Shown in pieces: positions 22,389 to 35,175 of a stretch of 64,000 nt of DNA; within the stretch, counting starts at the first letter, position 1; each line of letters begins with the position of its first letter. Under the pieces are notes generated by a model that worked only from the letters and a program-made list of their open reading frames with translations, did no database searches and was not told the origin of the DNA. Source of the stretch: Eublepharis macularius (lineage: Eukaryota > Chordata > Lepidosauria > Squamata > Eublepharidae); NCBI RefSeq assembly GCF_028583425.1, contig NC_072801.1, positions 58,853,766 to 58,917,765 of the forward strand. The letters run 5' to 3'. A program made the translations under genes and the position numbers.

Positions 22389-25300
22389 TCAGTCCCGGCC
22401 CAGTCGATAGATGTGGTGCTGTGCCCCCCGCTCGCTGGCAGAGACTTCAAACACAAAGGCCACACACAACAGCAACTCCTGAGTTTCTTGATCCCGCAAA
22501 ACCTGTAGGGAGGGGGAAAGATTTATGCAGAGGTTTGACCGTGGGGACACAGGACAGCCTCCTAGAGCTACCCCTTCTACAAGGAGTTTGCCACAACCCC
22601 AATGATATCTATAGGGAACTTGTTTTCTCCCACCCTCATTAATTTCGCAGCTAAAACCATATTTAGCTACGGGGCATCCACCCAAATTTCCTTTCCCTTC
22701 TTGCCTCTTCCAAGTTTCCCTCTTGGCCTAGTATACAAGCTGGGGGATACAAGTATTTTAATGGCTTGTTTTGGAATACTGGGAAAGGGAGTAGATTTGT
22801 TTCTGGCAGCCGGCGCTGAAGACAAGGCCAGCCAGGATTCCAGGCCTGGCTCATCGTGCCTCACGCTTGTGCTCCAAAGAAGGAGCAGCAGCAGCCAATA
22901 TTGCAAGTCTGGTCTACATCTGCAGCATAAACAGCGCTTGAGCGCTAAGATGGTAGAACGGACTATAATACTTCACGTCATCTTTTTAATGCTTCCCTGT
23001 TTAAAAATAACTCTTCATCCAGAAAGCTTAGTGCCTCAACAGGTAGTGTAGTTTGTACAGAACTTTAACTTTAAGTTTGCTGATTTTGATTTCTTTGACA
23101 CTTAAAAACATGATGACTACGGGAGCAAGGCACAACGCAATTTTGTAAAACATCTCTTAAAATTCTACTACCTACAAATTTGCTTTCATGCCTATAGATT
23201 TAAAGATTTGCTATGCTCTGGGCTATTTGTACTTTTTCTTGACACTACTTAACATAACTACCCAGGATCCACCTTCGTTGGTCTTGTTTATATTCCGTTG
23301 TGGTCACAAGAACATCTTTCAGTTGGTTTGTTGTGATTAATGAATTACAGTTTATTTTATGTTTGTTGTAAGCCCAGCAAGCCTCTCCAGTCCTGTCTGC
23401 CTGTAGTGGTTGCTGGTAGAAGGCCGTCCTATCGTTCTACACGCAAGCACAGAGGAAGGAGGAATGCAGTAATGTTCTCATCCTCCTCTGAACTGTGGAG
23501 TTTTGAGAGAAAGATACACTTTCTGTATCAGTTCACTTGAGGGCAGGTTCTGTTTACACAAAACTCTGGTTTTGGCGAGAATCTCTGTTCTGGCTGCCTA
23601 CCTCTTCCCCACCAAGTGTCTCCTCATTTCGCCCCCAGATACCTGCAGGATGGTGAAGTTTTCAAGCACACTATCCATCATCGGTTTTTCTGGCAGTGTT
23701 CGCAGTTTGCGGATAAAATTAATGAGGTACTCGCAGAGTGGAGAGCGCGGCAGGCTAAAAACAAAGCGTCCATCTTCCCAGTGGGGTGGCTCGGCTGTCT
23801 AAGCAGACAGGGTAGGTGAAAAGGAATGGTTAGTGGCGAACTGAGCAGAGCCGCGAGAACCCGTAATCTCTCAAACACCCCTCCCTCCTCCAACACAGGG
23901 ATCATTTCTCAAAGAACAAAGCTGCTATTCTACACAAACTTACCAGCATGTAAGCTCTACTCAACATCAATGGGATTCATTTTCTAATTCTAGGTAAATA
24001 TATTTAGTGAGGGTGTATAAATAGCCTGAACCCACAAATATGCCCAGGTAGGAGAACTGGCCAAAATCTTTCACAAACACAGAAGGTTCTTGATTCCCCC
24101 AGATCCCATGGCCCCCACTCCAAGCCTCTCTAGCATTTAAAATATATCTACAACCTTAATCCCAAAGTTCCCATCTCTATTACTCCCAAATCTCTGCACT
24201 GCTAAAGATCTGTAAGTCTCCTTTATATTAGCTCTCGGCTATCTCTTCTGCAAATCTAAATTTCTGAATAGCGTACCAGGGCTCAAGCCTGACTAGAACT
24301 CCTGAACTTTAATCTAGAAAGTCTTCCCTGCCAAAGACGAGAGATGTCAAGCTCTTGAGTACGGATGGTTCCTTTGTCTTGAGCTCCGGCACTAAACCCT
24401 GGTTTAGAGAAAGCTCTTATTTCCCCAAATCCGTAGCCATAAATATCTCTCCAGCTTCAAACTGACAGCCTGGCCACACAGCACAGCTGACTTGCCGCCA
24501 GAACTATGTATCAAAACACACAACCAAGCTTTAACAGCTGAGAATCCTAACGGTCCTCTTAAGACCAGTAGAGAAAGCGGGAGGGGAAACGTACAGGAAA
24601 GCCAAAGCAGCTGCCTCCCCGCTTTCTTATGGTTTTTCTCAGCTTTGTAGCTAATGTTCCCTGCTGCCCTTCTCCCTTGTGAAGGGAAATCAGCTGCAAA
24701 CCTGAGAAACGATGGGAAGAGAAAGGTGGCCAGCAATTCCAGCTTGGCTGGATTCTTATCTGCCATTCCTTCCAGCTCTCTCTTGCTCGTCTTCTTTACA
24801 GACAAGCTTGGCTTCACATGGCTATGTTTTATAGGGTTATTGTAACACATCTCTTAATGGTAAACCTCTCGTCCTTTTGATCCCGCAACCCCTCTGTTCC
24901 CTCACACCCTCCAACAGTGCCCCCCCGCACCCACCTCCAGTTTTTCCACCACTTGTTTGCCAAAGGAGCAGACCTTGGAAGTGCAACTCAGAGTCAGAGC
25001 CCGTGGGCCCTCGTATCGACTGCTCACCCCATAGAAGGCCCCTCCTGTGCCCCCAGGTTCTTCTTCGGGGAGGGGAAAGCTCAGATCAGCCTATGGCATG
25101 GGAGAATGAAAGAGAAAAGGTTGTTTTCATAGCTGATGTGTAAAACAGCACTTCTTACATCTCAGGTGTTTTATTAGTCCATTGTTAAGATAGCTATGTA
25201 GAACCTCCATATTGCGGGGCAGTTTCTGAGTATCAGATGCTGGAGGCAAGCAACATGGGAGAGGGAATGGCTATCAAGTGCATCTAGCAAGATGCTGTCT

Positions 25301-28300
25301 GAGTGTTGGATGCAGGGCCGGTACGCCCATTGAGACCAGGTAGGCGGTGGCCTCAGGGTGCGGGATGCCGGAGGAGGCATGGGGGGGGGCAGGAGTGCGC
25401 ACCACAGAGCTGCAGCCTCCTAGCCCTCCCACCCTGCGCCGCCGCCACCGCCAGCACATGCCCCCGGCCGGGCTCAGCAGCCACAGGCAGGCATCTGCAG
25501 CGGTGCAGGGCAACCGAGCGGGAGAGCTCGGAGGCCACCCGCGCGCTGTCCCAGCCGCCTGCCATAGCAATCGGGCTGGTGGCACGCGTGTGCCCGCGAT
25601 GACGTCATCACGCAGGCTGATGTGTGTGTGGGGGGGGGCGCCCAGCCTGCCAGCTGACCGTGAGCGCTGAAAACCCTGGCGCCACTGCTGGTTGGATGTA
25701 ATGCTTGGTCCAACAAGGCCATTCTTAAGTTCTGATGCTGAAATTAACATTTATTATTTTTTTAGATTGACTAAAGTCATTCCTAAAAAGATATCATTTC
25801 TAAAAAGGATTTTTATACCCTGGATGCCATGTTTCCAAAACAGTACACATTTTAAAATTTACATCTTTGGTTTTATGTAGAACTCTTGGGTTTTTATGCA
25901 TAACTAGAACGGCTTTCAGCTAGGCAGTACAAAACCTAATAAATAGGTCTTCTTGTTAAAAACTGTGCTACATTACATTATACAGTGGGACGAAACGAAG
26001 TGTGGAGAAAACATCCACAGATCAGAAGGGATTTGAACTCTTGTCCAAGAGCAATATCCTTTTTATTTATCCAAAAGTGATAAATCCAACTGGGATATCT
26101 GGATACATGTTGTCCAGGGCTGGCACTGTTGCATGGTCTGGACAAAGCCATGGTCAGCCGAGAGGTGATGGGTGGCCCCCTCCCTGGATAACCGCCACCC
26201 AAGAATCCCGGGAGGGTTCATCCACCCCCTGAAGCCAACACAGGGGGACATACCGCCCGGGAAGGCAGCAGGGATGCTGGCATGGCAGGCAGCAGCTGGG
26301 GGAGCTTCCCTGACAGCCCTCAGAACTGAGCCACCACTACCTCAAGAAGCAATGGTGGCCCACTGTAATCCTATGTACAGTTGTTCCAGTCTAACTCTGT
26401 TGATTTCAGTGGGCTCTGAATGAAGTAACACTGCATAGGATTGCAGTGTTGGTTTCTTTTTTAGGTGCCTCCCACCACTCAATAAATACTGGGGCAGGTC
26501 AAGCCCTTCCATGTAAGCTGGAACATCTTGAAATCTGTTCCATGTTTACCTGCTCAGTTCCTCCCCAATTAATCCACTGAACCTAGTAGGCTGGGTGGGT
26601 GATACTGGGAAGTGTCCGTGCTGCATTACCAGCTTCTTGGCTAGGCCTCCTTTTTAGTTAAGGATTCAGGAGAGCAGAGGGAAAGAGATCTCACCCAGAA
26701 CTTGACCAAGAAGAAGGCATGGGGAGGCCCTTGGTCGTACAAGTCTCGCAGCCCACCTCCTCGCTCAGGGAACTTGTCATAGATCTGCCGTACATCCACC
26801 ATCTCCAGGGGTGGGTCAGTGGTAGGGGCTGGGTCGATGTGCACAAAACGGTGCTGCTGCTTACATTGTGGAGAGCAAAGGGACACTGTCAGAGACAGAA
26901 CTAGCAGATACCCACATAGCTGCTTAGCTAATCCATCCATTGCAATAGCGAAGCTTTCTCTAGACACACTATGCAAGTTGGCAATGACTGCCTGGCTGTT
27001 AGACCTCTCAAAAATATTTAGTATTTAGACCACACTTGTTGCACTTAAAGGGCATTTTGTGTATGTTGTCAACATTTCATCCAACAATGCTGCAAGGTAG
27101 ATCCGTGTAATTCTCCCATATTATTATTAGGCAGGGGTCCCCAACCTTCTCCCAATGTTTTCACAACATAAAATGGCCCCCATGGGAGTGTCATTTGCCC
27201 CAGGAGAGGCTCCATGTGTACTGATAGGGTACATATAGATTTCTCCTGTGAGGTAAATAATAGTGCCCTTGGACAGTTTCAAGTCAGGAAAACTGAGGGG
27301 GGGGTATAAGCCCCCTCTCCACGCACACTGAGATGCTGATCTGAATTAGGCCTTTGCATGCCCAAGAACCAAGGTCACACTGGGAAACTCCCAATGCATG
27401 TCTGTTGGAAAGCCCTCATCGCAGATCGAGACTTTGAAACGTATTTAGGCCCTGAATGTTAGCAGTTGATGTAAAAGTCACTTGGCAAGTTTATCACCAG
27501 GCTGGACCGGAAGACATGCTGACCTCTTGCTCTTTTCATACCACACCAGCTCCTCAAAGCAAAACTAAAGATGGCTGTCAGCTTTCTGGCATCTTAACCT
27601 TCAATTTTTCATTCTCTGCATCTGGTTCGTCATATTTCTCCCTCCATCCCCTTTATCACAGTAGATACTGCCCTTCATCCAAGAAATTTTGGGTAATGTG
27701 GACGGGGGTACCAATTCTTTTTCCAACAGCCTTGTGGTGTGGGCCCACTAGAGGTGGTGATTGGCCCAAGACCATCCAGTCAACTTCTCTCTGGCCAAGC
27801 CAGATAATCACTACACCAAGATGACTCCCAATTTTCCATAAAAGTTTCCAGAAAAGTTTACCCTTACACACTGGGTGGGGGACTAGGCATGTGTCTCTCA
27901 CCGGATCCTGTTCACCCTGCCGCTCCACAAAGGCTGTGAATTCCACCAATCGAAGTGTCTCTGTACCAATGTGGCTTCCCTGCCAAGAACTTGTACTGGG
28001 GAGACGGGAGAGTCTCCCTGTGGGTGTGTGATAACCTGTCATGCACAAGAAAAGCTTGCTGAAGGCTGTCTGGCACACTCCCTCTTACTGGTGGGGAGGG
28101 GAAGAGAGCTAGGAGAAGAAAATGAAAATGGTCTCTTACCTGGCGCAGCAGGGGGCGCTGTGATCGGTGGAATGGTGTACGGCGCCTGGAGAATGGGCTT
28201 CACACTGTGGAGTGAGGACGAAACTGTATCAACATACAGCTGAACCCTGGTGAACATATCATTCAACCGTGGGGGCTGCGGCTCAAGGGCAGATTGGCCT

Positions 28301-31300
28301 TTTAAATTACTGGGAAAGTCCCCTCTGGCCTAGTGTCCTGGAGGGCTGTTGGTGGCCAGAAGTAAGCCGAACTGAGCCCCAACAGTGGTGGCAGCTCTGT
28401 AAAGGCCCTTTGGTTGGATGTGGTTTGCAGCAACATGAGAAGATGCAACAGATAACTTCATCCATTATTATCGCTGCCCCAGCCCGGTTCCAAACCAAAC
28501 GAGCCACTTGGCTTGTTCCTGGGCTATTTTAACGTCCTTATCTGTCCCCATTATGCTGCTCGCATAAAAAAAACAGATAAAATCTCTCTCTAGCACTGAA
28601 AGCCGCAGACACTTACTCTGGAGTAGTTCGAGACTGGTTTGCATCCCCCGTCCAGAACTGGAAGAACTCTGTTGACTGCAGTAAATTCAGAAGGAAAATT
28701 TAGAAGAGCCGGGCACTTGTCTAGGCTACATAAACTGATTTAAGTCATTCCCCCTCTCCTGGGAACCGTAGTTCTGTGGTGATCATCAACAGAAGATTCT
28801 TAGCACCTCACGAAACAACAATTATCAGGGTTCTTTGGGGGAAAGCCAAAACACAACTAATGGAACAGCATGGTATGGAAGCAGTCATAAAGTTTAACCC
28901 CACTGCTGTCTCACAACCCATGGTTCCATGTGCTTACTGTGGTGGTGGGTGGATAGCGGGGTTCTGACAGACCAAGTTTTTCCTGGAGGACTGTGGCAGA
29001 TACGAGCTGAGCAGAAGACATGGCTGCCATCGTCTGAAGGGCTTTGTCCTTTGCAACCTGGTCCTAGGAAAGAGAGGAATCTGGTGTCCGGCAGCCAGCA
29101 GGGCCAGACTTCCTGCCCTACTGATTTCTCTGCTGAGAAACTTCTGCAAACTGGTTCTGGAATGATACAGAGGATTCTGGGATACACTGGAAGACACAGA
29201 CTTGACTGTGAAGGGCACATGCTGTTGCCCTATATGAATCCATTGTGCTTGGCTCTTGTAGCCCTTTCTTATATGTCCAGGGTAATGTCCATTATCACTT
29301 TGGGGTCAGGAAGGAATTTTCCACCAGGCCAAATTGGCCAGGGATCCCAGAGGCTTTTTGCCTTCCTCTGGACATAGAGCAGGGGTCACTAAGGGAGGTG
29401 GGGGGATAGCTCACCAGGATATAAAACCACAGAGTCCACTCTCTGAAGCTACCTTTTCTTCCAAGTGAACTGATATGTCGTCTGGAGATCAGCTGTAATA
29501 CTGGGAGATTTCCAGGCCCCACCTGGTGGTTGGTAACCTTAACTCAGCCCCTACACACCTCCTGAGCCTTATCCGTCCCTCATCACTGTTATAATGGGAT
29601 CTATCACACACAACCACCACACCACAGAATCCATCCTTTAACACAGCAGCACAAAGGGTGATCCAGTTAATTAAAAATGTCTGGGATGAACATAATCCTA
29701 AACCAACACAAGTCCCCTTTCCCAACCTGGGCAGGTACAAAATTCTGGCAAAGCATTATGGGATTGTGACAAAGACACTTCACTCACATTCATTGCTGAG
29801 CGCTGAGTATTTGTAAAACATTATGGGAGTTCTGCCGAAACAGGTCCACATCTACTGCTTCTCTCCTTTCAGCAGGATGGGAGAGACATACTTGGCAGAA
29901 AAGAATCAGGTGCAATTGGAGGGGGTACTATGGAATAGAGGGGAAGGGTCTCACCTTAAGCTTGGCCTGAATCTCACGGGTTTTCCGCCGTGCCAATACT
30001 TGGATGTGGCTGGAGACCTATGGCAGAAATTGAAAAGAAGTGAGCAGGAAGGTCTCTGGGGAGGAATGGGAAGGTCCTAATCCCCACTTGGCCCTTCTCT
30101 CTAACCTGTTTCCTCGTCCGTGTTTTCCCTGTCCTCAGTTTGATGTAGCGGGCAATGAGTTCATTGCGACCTGAACAAGAGACAAATGAACTTGAAATCC
30201 AGAGAACGTCCTGCCCAGGCCAAGCACCATTGCCAGGCAATCCTGCCACCCATTCCCCCTGGCTGCGCCACTAAGGCCTGCAAAATTCAGTCCTGAAGGG
30301 CCAAGCATACTGCGCTTGTACGTTGCAACAAGTCAGCACATGGTCAGACAGACATACTCCCAAACACTTCTGGGTCTCTTGGACTGCCAGGACATTTCAC
30401 ACAGAGAACTAGGAGGGGGCTGAATGAATGCCTGTCTGCCTACCCCTAGCCATCCATGAACATGAATTCAGTTGTCCCATGTTATACGGACACTTGAAAG
30501 ACTGCTTGCCTGCCTCTGCTTCAAGATCCTCTGCTGAAGCCCAGCTGCAGAAGTAAGACTTCCAGTCACAGGGGCCTTTCTGTGGTTGCTCCTAGACTCT
30601 GGAATACCACCCACGGGCAAATTCATTTTTTCCACCTGCCTACTCTAATCTTTTTGAAAGTGCCAATTCATCCCCAGGCCTTTGCTGCCACTGGGTGTCT
30701 GTTACATGAGAGGTGGCTATTGCTGGCTGCCAGATCTGCTTGTTTTGAATTTTGATTAAAAAAAACACAACTTTAATTGTGATCTTCTTTGGAGGCCTTT
30801 GTTAGGAGGAGAGGACAGAGTATGAATGCCATAAGGAAAAAATTACCCAGATCAGATGCACAGTGTTGACTGAGGAGTTTTACAGAAGAAAGAGGTACCT
30901 CCTTTCCCCTGAATTTGTACACATAATTATCACGTACAGTTAGCAGGTTGCCTGCAAAGAGTCTTACTGCTTCAGGGGCAGAGTTGCATACAGACTTCTT
31001 GCCACAGAGTTACCTACATCGGAGGCTCTAGTTCCTTCTTCTAGCCCTGAATAGCTATTGGCTCTTCAGAAGTTAGAAAGGAGACAAAAAGCTCAACTCC
31101 AGCACAGCCTCCATGTGAACACGTGAAGCTGCTTTATTGGTCTATGAAGGTCAGAATTGTCTGCTCTGATTGGCAGCAGCTCTGCAAGGTCTCAAAGAGA
31201 GGTCTTCCACATCATCTTATCCTTTTAACTGGAGATACAAGAATCGAGCTCGGGAGCTTCTGTACATAAAGTGGATGTTGTACCACTGAGCCACAGCCCC

Positions 31301-31931
31301 CTGCATGGTGCAACCCAGTCTAATACAGAATTATGGAAGCTGCATATGGGACTGACCTGTAGTGGTTAAGAGCAGCAGGGCTCTAATCTGGAGAACCAGG
31401 TTTGATTCCCCACTCCTCTACCTGAAGGAGGGTCAGTCACAGCTCTCTCAGAACTCTCTCAGCCTCACCCACCTCACAGGGTGATTGTTGGGGGCGGGAT
31501 AACAACACACTTTGTAAACCACTCTGAGCGGGCATTCAGTTACTCTGAAAGCAGGTGTATAAATAGGATGTTATAAAGTTTATGGAACAAACACCTTTAG
31601 CACTGCCTTCCTACTGCACAGTGCAAGTAACAGCTGCCCATTCCATCTTCTAGGCGCTGGAAAGCTTCTTCCTTATATTTAAGCGTGCAGATTTTTAGCT
31701 TGTTCTGTCATTTCCAGGATGATACCCCCCCCCACCTGGGAGGCAAAGCAGTACCAATCTGCTACAGAAGGAATCCCACATACCGTACATCTTCCCCTCA
31801 TCCGAAAGAATGATCTTGCGTCTCCCGCAAGGTGGGTAGATAGCTAGTGCTTCTTGGAAACTCTGCTCAATGTCAGGGCTCCAGACCCCTTCGGCATCAT
31901 TGTCCAGAGCCTTCTCCCCAGCATCTCCCAT
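22389..31931 (-). CDS. TEAD2: TEAD2 transcription factor, eleven coding exons
   Basis: TEA/ATTS-domain factor that binds GGAATG-type sites and is driven by YAP/TAZ in the Hippo pathway. Exons in gene order: 31931-31784, 30170-30106, 30017-29955, 29063-28938, 28675-28617, 28204-28140, 28017-27902, 26859-26695, 25090-24935, 23798-23643, 22502-22389. They total 1233 nt in phase, giving 410 residues (human 447; the linker is shorter). The TEA domain spans about residues 16-92 ([19 protein letters not shown]). The YAP-binding domain covers the last 200 residues, with [12 protein letters not shown], the palmitoylated-cysteine motif SKVCSFGKQ (Cys 310) and the end [16 protein letters not shown]2 rather than another TEAD: FFQFW in the linker, the WQ...GT spacing before [18 protein letters not shown], and its place between CD37 and DKKL1. 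Starts at the first AUG; an upstream in-frame AUA may be used instead. Confidence 0.95.
25313..25690. mobile_element. GC-rich hAT-type MITE in TEAD2 intron
   Basis: Ends CAGGGCCGGTACGCC and CCTGGCGCCACTGC(TG). Perfect 8-bp duplication GTTGGATG at 25305-25312 and 25691-25698. Unusually G+C- and CpG-rich; includes TGACGTCA at 25600-25607. Confidence 0.7.
26340..26455. repeat. Short reptile repeat with GTAATCCTATGTACAGTTG
   Basis: Contains the recurring text CTGTTGATTTCAGTGGGCTC, as at 43732-43800 and 48080-48165. Confidence 0.4.
29225..29548 (+). mobile_element. CR1 3' fragment followed by AGGGTTGCCA-family MITE
   Basis: 29225-29400 reads like a CR1 tail (TCAGGAAGGAATTTTCCACC, CCAAATTGGCCAGGGATCCC). 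29410-29548 is the 3' part of the MITE (GTCTGGAGATCAGCTGTAAT, CCACCTGGTGGTTGGTAACC). Confidence 0.5.
31112..31303 (-). mobile_element. tRNA-derived SINE, reverse
   Basis: The reverse complement contains GGGGCTGTGGCTCAGTGGTA, then a B-box-like GAGCTCGATTCTTG and the GCAGCTTCACGTG end. Confidence 0.6.
31355..31577 (+). mobile_element. tRNA-derived SINE (Sauria-like)
   Basis: TAGTGGTTAAGAGCAGCAGG, the B box GGTTTGATTCCCC, CACCCACCTCACAGGGTG and tail GTAAACCACTCTGAGCGGGC. Confidence 0.75.
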
Positions 31932-31984
31932 CTCCTGGGAGGGGCTGGCCCTTGCACTGAGCTCTATGGTGTTAGGGTTGATAT
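31784..31984 (-). other. TEAD2: TEAD2 first coding exon with open 5' extension
   Basis: The exon begins at 31984 after ctttcag. The frame of the TEA domain is open through all of its 5' part. The first AUG is at 31931 (GAGATGG). Twelve codons upstream, at 31967-31965, is ATA in the context ACCATAG (A at -3, G at +4), followed by GAG CTC AGT, close to the TEAD1 start ATT GAG CCC AGC. Known biology: TEAD1, TEAD3 and TEAD4 start at AUU, AUA and UUG. Use of AUA here is inference; it would give 422 residues. Confidence 0.6.
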
Positions 31985-32242
31985 CTGAAAGACAACAGAG
32001 GAGGTGGCACTGGGGTGGACATGCTGTGTCAATACCAACAGGCTGTAAAAGTAAGAGCTTTGCACTTTTGATTCAAATGGATTGTTGGGGGGAAGGGTTG
32101 TTCAGAGTGGATTCTAATCAGCGAGAAGCGAGACATGAGACATTGTTCATCTGGGTACCTGATACTGATAATTTCTATTGTTTTTGTGCAAATTCCTTGG
32201 CAGGGCATGGTTGCTTCCTACAGAGCTCCATCCCACACATTA

Positions 32243-32340
32243 CTTGTTTGTAAGATAATCCTCTTGCTGGATCAGACCAGAAGTGCATCTAGTGTAACAG
32301 TCTCTCTGCAAGGCTGGCCAACCAGCTGCCTCTACAAAAT
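32243..32340 (-). mobile_element. CR1-like LINE 3' fragment
   Basis: TTGCTGGATCAGACCAGAAG, AGTGTAACAGTC and TGGCCAACCAGCTGCC, antisense to the 48.8-kb tail. Confidence 0.5.
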
Positions 32341-33679
32341 TCACAGCCACAGCACAGAGAAACAAACACCCCAGAAAAGTGTGCATGTACAGGAAAAAAG
32401 TTTTCCACAGGCTGTTACAGCCAGAAGTCAAAGAACTGTGGAACCAGTTTTTGCAAACCTAATAGGCTTCAAAACTGTTTTCCTTAAACATACCCCTGCC
32501 CTGTTTATTTGGCAACTGAGGAGAAACACAAACAGTTTGTGAAGAAGTATGGTAAATCACCAAGCAGTCGGAGCTTCCACAGGACTCGGACAAACCCTTT
32601 GCAAGAGTCTAAGCAATATTTTGGATTTGCATTTGAATTCTCTCATCCTTCAAGAAGTTCAGGGTGATACACATTCCTGTGAGGAAGGTTAGACGGTATG
32701 CCCAGCACAATGTCAGCAAGATTCATGGCTGAGTAGGGATTTGAACTCAGGCCTCTTCTATGAGGCACTTTATGCGCTGTGAAAATATCATGTTGGCTGC
32801 TTTTTTGAAGCCCTTGGTTGGCAGCTAAATTTTAACAGAGGTCATATTTTGAACTGAGGAAAGACTAAGGGCCAGCAGCCTTGGCTCTGCCCACTCTCCC
32901 CCTTAGAGGAGAGAATAGCAGCTCTTTGACCGCTTTCTTGTAGGGCCCTTTAACCCTTGCATCCCCAAAGTGGCTAGCAGAGCCTTCCCATAATGCACTT
33001 CAGCCGCACATTCCTCTTTGCCTGCGTTGTTGTTCAGAAACACACCACTGAGAAGCTGGTGTGCTTAAGAGGAGGACTCTTAATACAGCCTCTGTTACGG
33101 GTTCCAAGAACCACTTCCTTATGTTACACACTGAAAGAAAGATATTTATAACACATATCGCTCACCTTTCAATAACTTATCCCCAAGGTATCTTGCACAA
33201 TGTTAAAATTACAAAAATAAAACCGTCACAGTGAAACAGCTACAAGATCATGAAAATGCATGGGAAGTCATAGGGCTGATGCAATGGATTTTCTTAACTG
33301 CCTTGGCTGCCCAGTAGGGGCCAAACTTCCTGGAGGAGGGTACTCCACAGTCCTGGCACCACCACCCAAAAGGCCCTGTTGTGCATTGCCACCCGACTGA
33401 AGGGAGTACACAAAGACAGGTGAAACCAAGCACTGTGAATTTGTGCCTGGAAACGAATAGGATAATGAAGTTTCTAGAAAGTTTATGAAACTAGTAACTG
33501 ATAAAGAATAAAGGCTGTCGGATAGTTCTACCACTTTCACCCAAGCAGGACTACCACCAAAGGAAGATCAACCTGCCCAAGCTAGATATAAATTCCATCC
33601 AACTGGTTATCTTCATCTACCTTTCCCCTGCACCCTACTTCTTTTGTGTGTCTTAGGCTGTAAGACAGAGGGCAGTCTT

Positions 33680-33898
33680 TAGGATTACCAGCCTCCCAAC
33701 AGGGGCCAGATTTCTTCCAGAATTACAAGGGCTCTCCACATTCCAGAGATTAGAGGGGAGTTTGAGCTGAGCAGCACGGAGGGCAATCTAAACTCCCCTC
33801 TGTCTGGAGATCAGGGGGCGGGGCCACCAGCCATGTGACCATTTTCAAGAGGTTCCGGAACTCTGTTCCCCCACGTTCCCCCTGAAAAAAAGCCCCGC
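33680..33898. mobile_element. Fused remnants of two MITE families
   Basis: 33680-33750 is an AGGGTTGCCA-family piece (reverse). 33770-33898 is the 3' half of family 2 (GTCTGGAGATCAGGGGGCGG to CTGAAAAAAAGCCCCG). Confidence 0.5.
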
Positions 33899-34984
33899 TG
33901 GGGACAATTGTTGGGAAAATGGATTAAAAAAAAATAACAGGCAGATATCATAGATGGAAGCAGCCTCAAACCACTACTGGACAGCTTCTTCTCAGACAGC
34001 AGTTTTTGAGAATTTTTCCAAGGCAACTTCACGGAGAATGCTTTATTAGACTAGTCTGATCTGGTTGTTACTGGGGAGTGCGTGTTGATGGCCGGTCAGA
34101 CTTCTTTCTTTGCACTGCGGTGGAGTCCTCGGTATGAAGAGCTATGCGGGGGTCAAAGGAGAAGATCCTAGGAACTGTACTAGATTGTACAGGCCTCACG
34201 TTGGCTATCCTCCGCTGTAGGCAGAGTACAGTCCAAAACAAACATCTGAAGGGGAAGGGCAGGGTTGAAACAGAGTTTTATGAAGAACAAAAGCTGTTTT
34301 TGGAATGGGAGCACAGTAATTAAGTATCTTCCAGAGAAACCAGATCTCTGAAGGGGGAGGGAGGGGGAGTGTGTTGCATGGTCTCTCTCTCTCTCTCCAG
34401 TTCACTGCCTGTCAAGCCAAAACCCAGTTAACTGCCTGGTTGCTCCAGTTCAAATAAGCCTTGGGAGGGCGGTGCAGCAGCTAGACAAAGAAACCTTCCA
34501 GCACAGATTGCGTCTCCTGTTCAAGACAGGAAGGAGGTTGGATTTTTAATCTGTGATCAGATTTCTCTCCCGCCCCCTCCAGAATACTAGGCACACAAGC
34601 TTCCTTTCCTTCTCCCTCGCAAGACTCCAACAGCTGCAAACTTCAAAGACAGATAGAAGTTTTATGAAGAAAAGCTTCTCTGGTATAAGACTGATCATGA
34701 CCACTGAGTTCCTCAGTGCTGAGCCAAAGTTGCCACGCTTATATAAGTTAACACAACTGATTTTTTCCAGCTCTTTTTCATTTGCTGTCTTTTTTTTTTT
34801 TACATGGCTGGAAAACCAGGTTATTTTGAAAGCTGTTCTCTATAAAATCCCCAAAGACTTCCATGCTGTCTCCATTTTCTGAGGGAGTTTTCTGATTTTG
34901 GCCATTGCAATCCCCAAACCACGCACATAAATGATTTTCAGAGTATAGCCTAATATTTGAGAATCCAAAATACATAAGTTATTA

Positions 34985-35175
34985 CACCTTCCCCACTCTT
35001 CTTCTAAGGAATTCAGGGTGGAATACAAGGTTCACTGCACTTTTTTAATCTTCACAACAACCTTGTGAGGATGGTTAGTGTGGAGCTAGTCAAAGGCATC
35101 TGGTGAGCTTCACAGATGAGAGATTTGAATCCAAGACTCCTCACAGCCCTAATCTGACCATCTAACCTTTACATT
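34985..35175 (-). mobile_element. tRNA-derived SINE, reverse
   Basis: GGAATTCAGGGTGGAATACA, CACAACAACCTTGTGAGGAT and GATTTGAATCCAAGACTCC, the order seen in other reverse copies. Confidence 0.5.

Noticed and set aside
24404-24850. 148-residue minus-strand open frame
   Set aside because: Lies within a TEAD2 intron, has no splice logic and no recognised motif; chance frame.
25353-25670. Overlapping GC-rich open frames as a gene
   Set aside because: They lie entirely within a MITE with an 8-bp target duplication; open frames are expected from high G+C.
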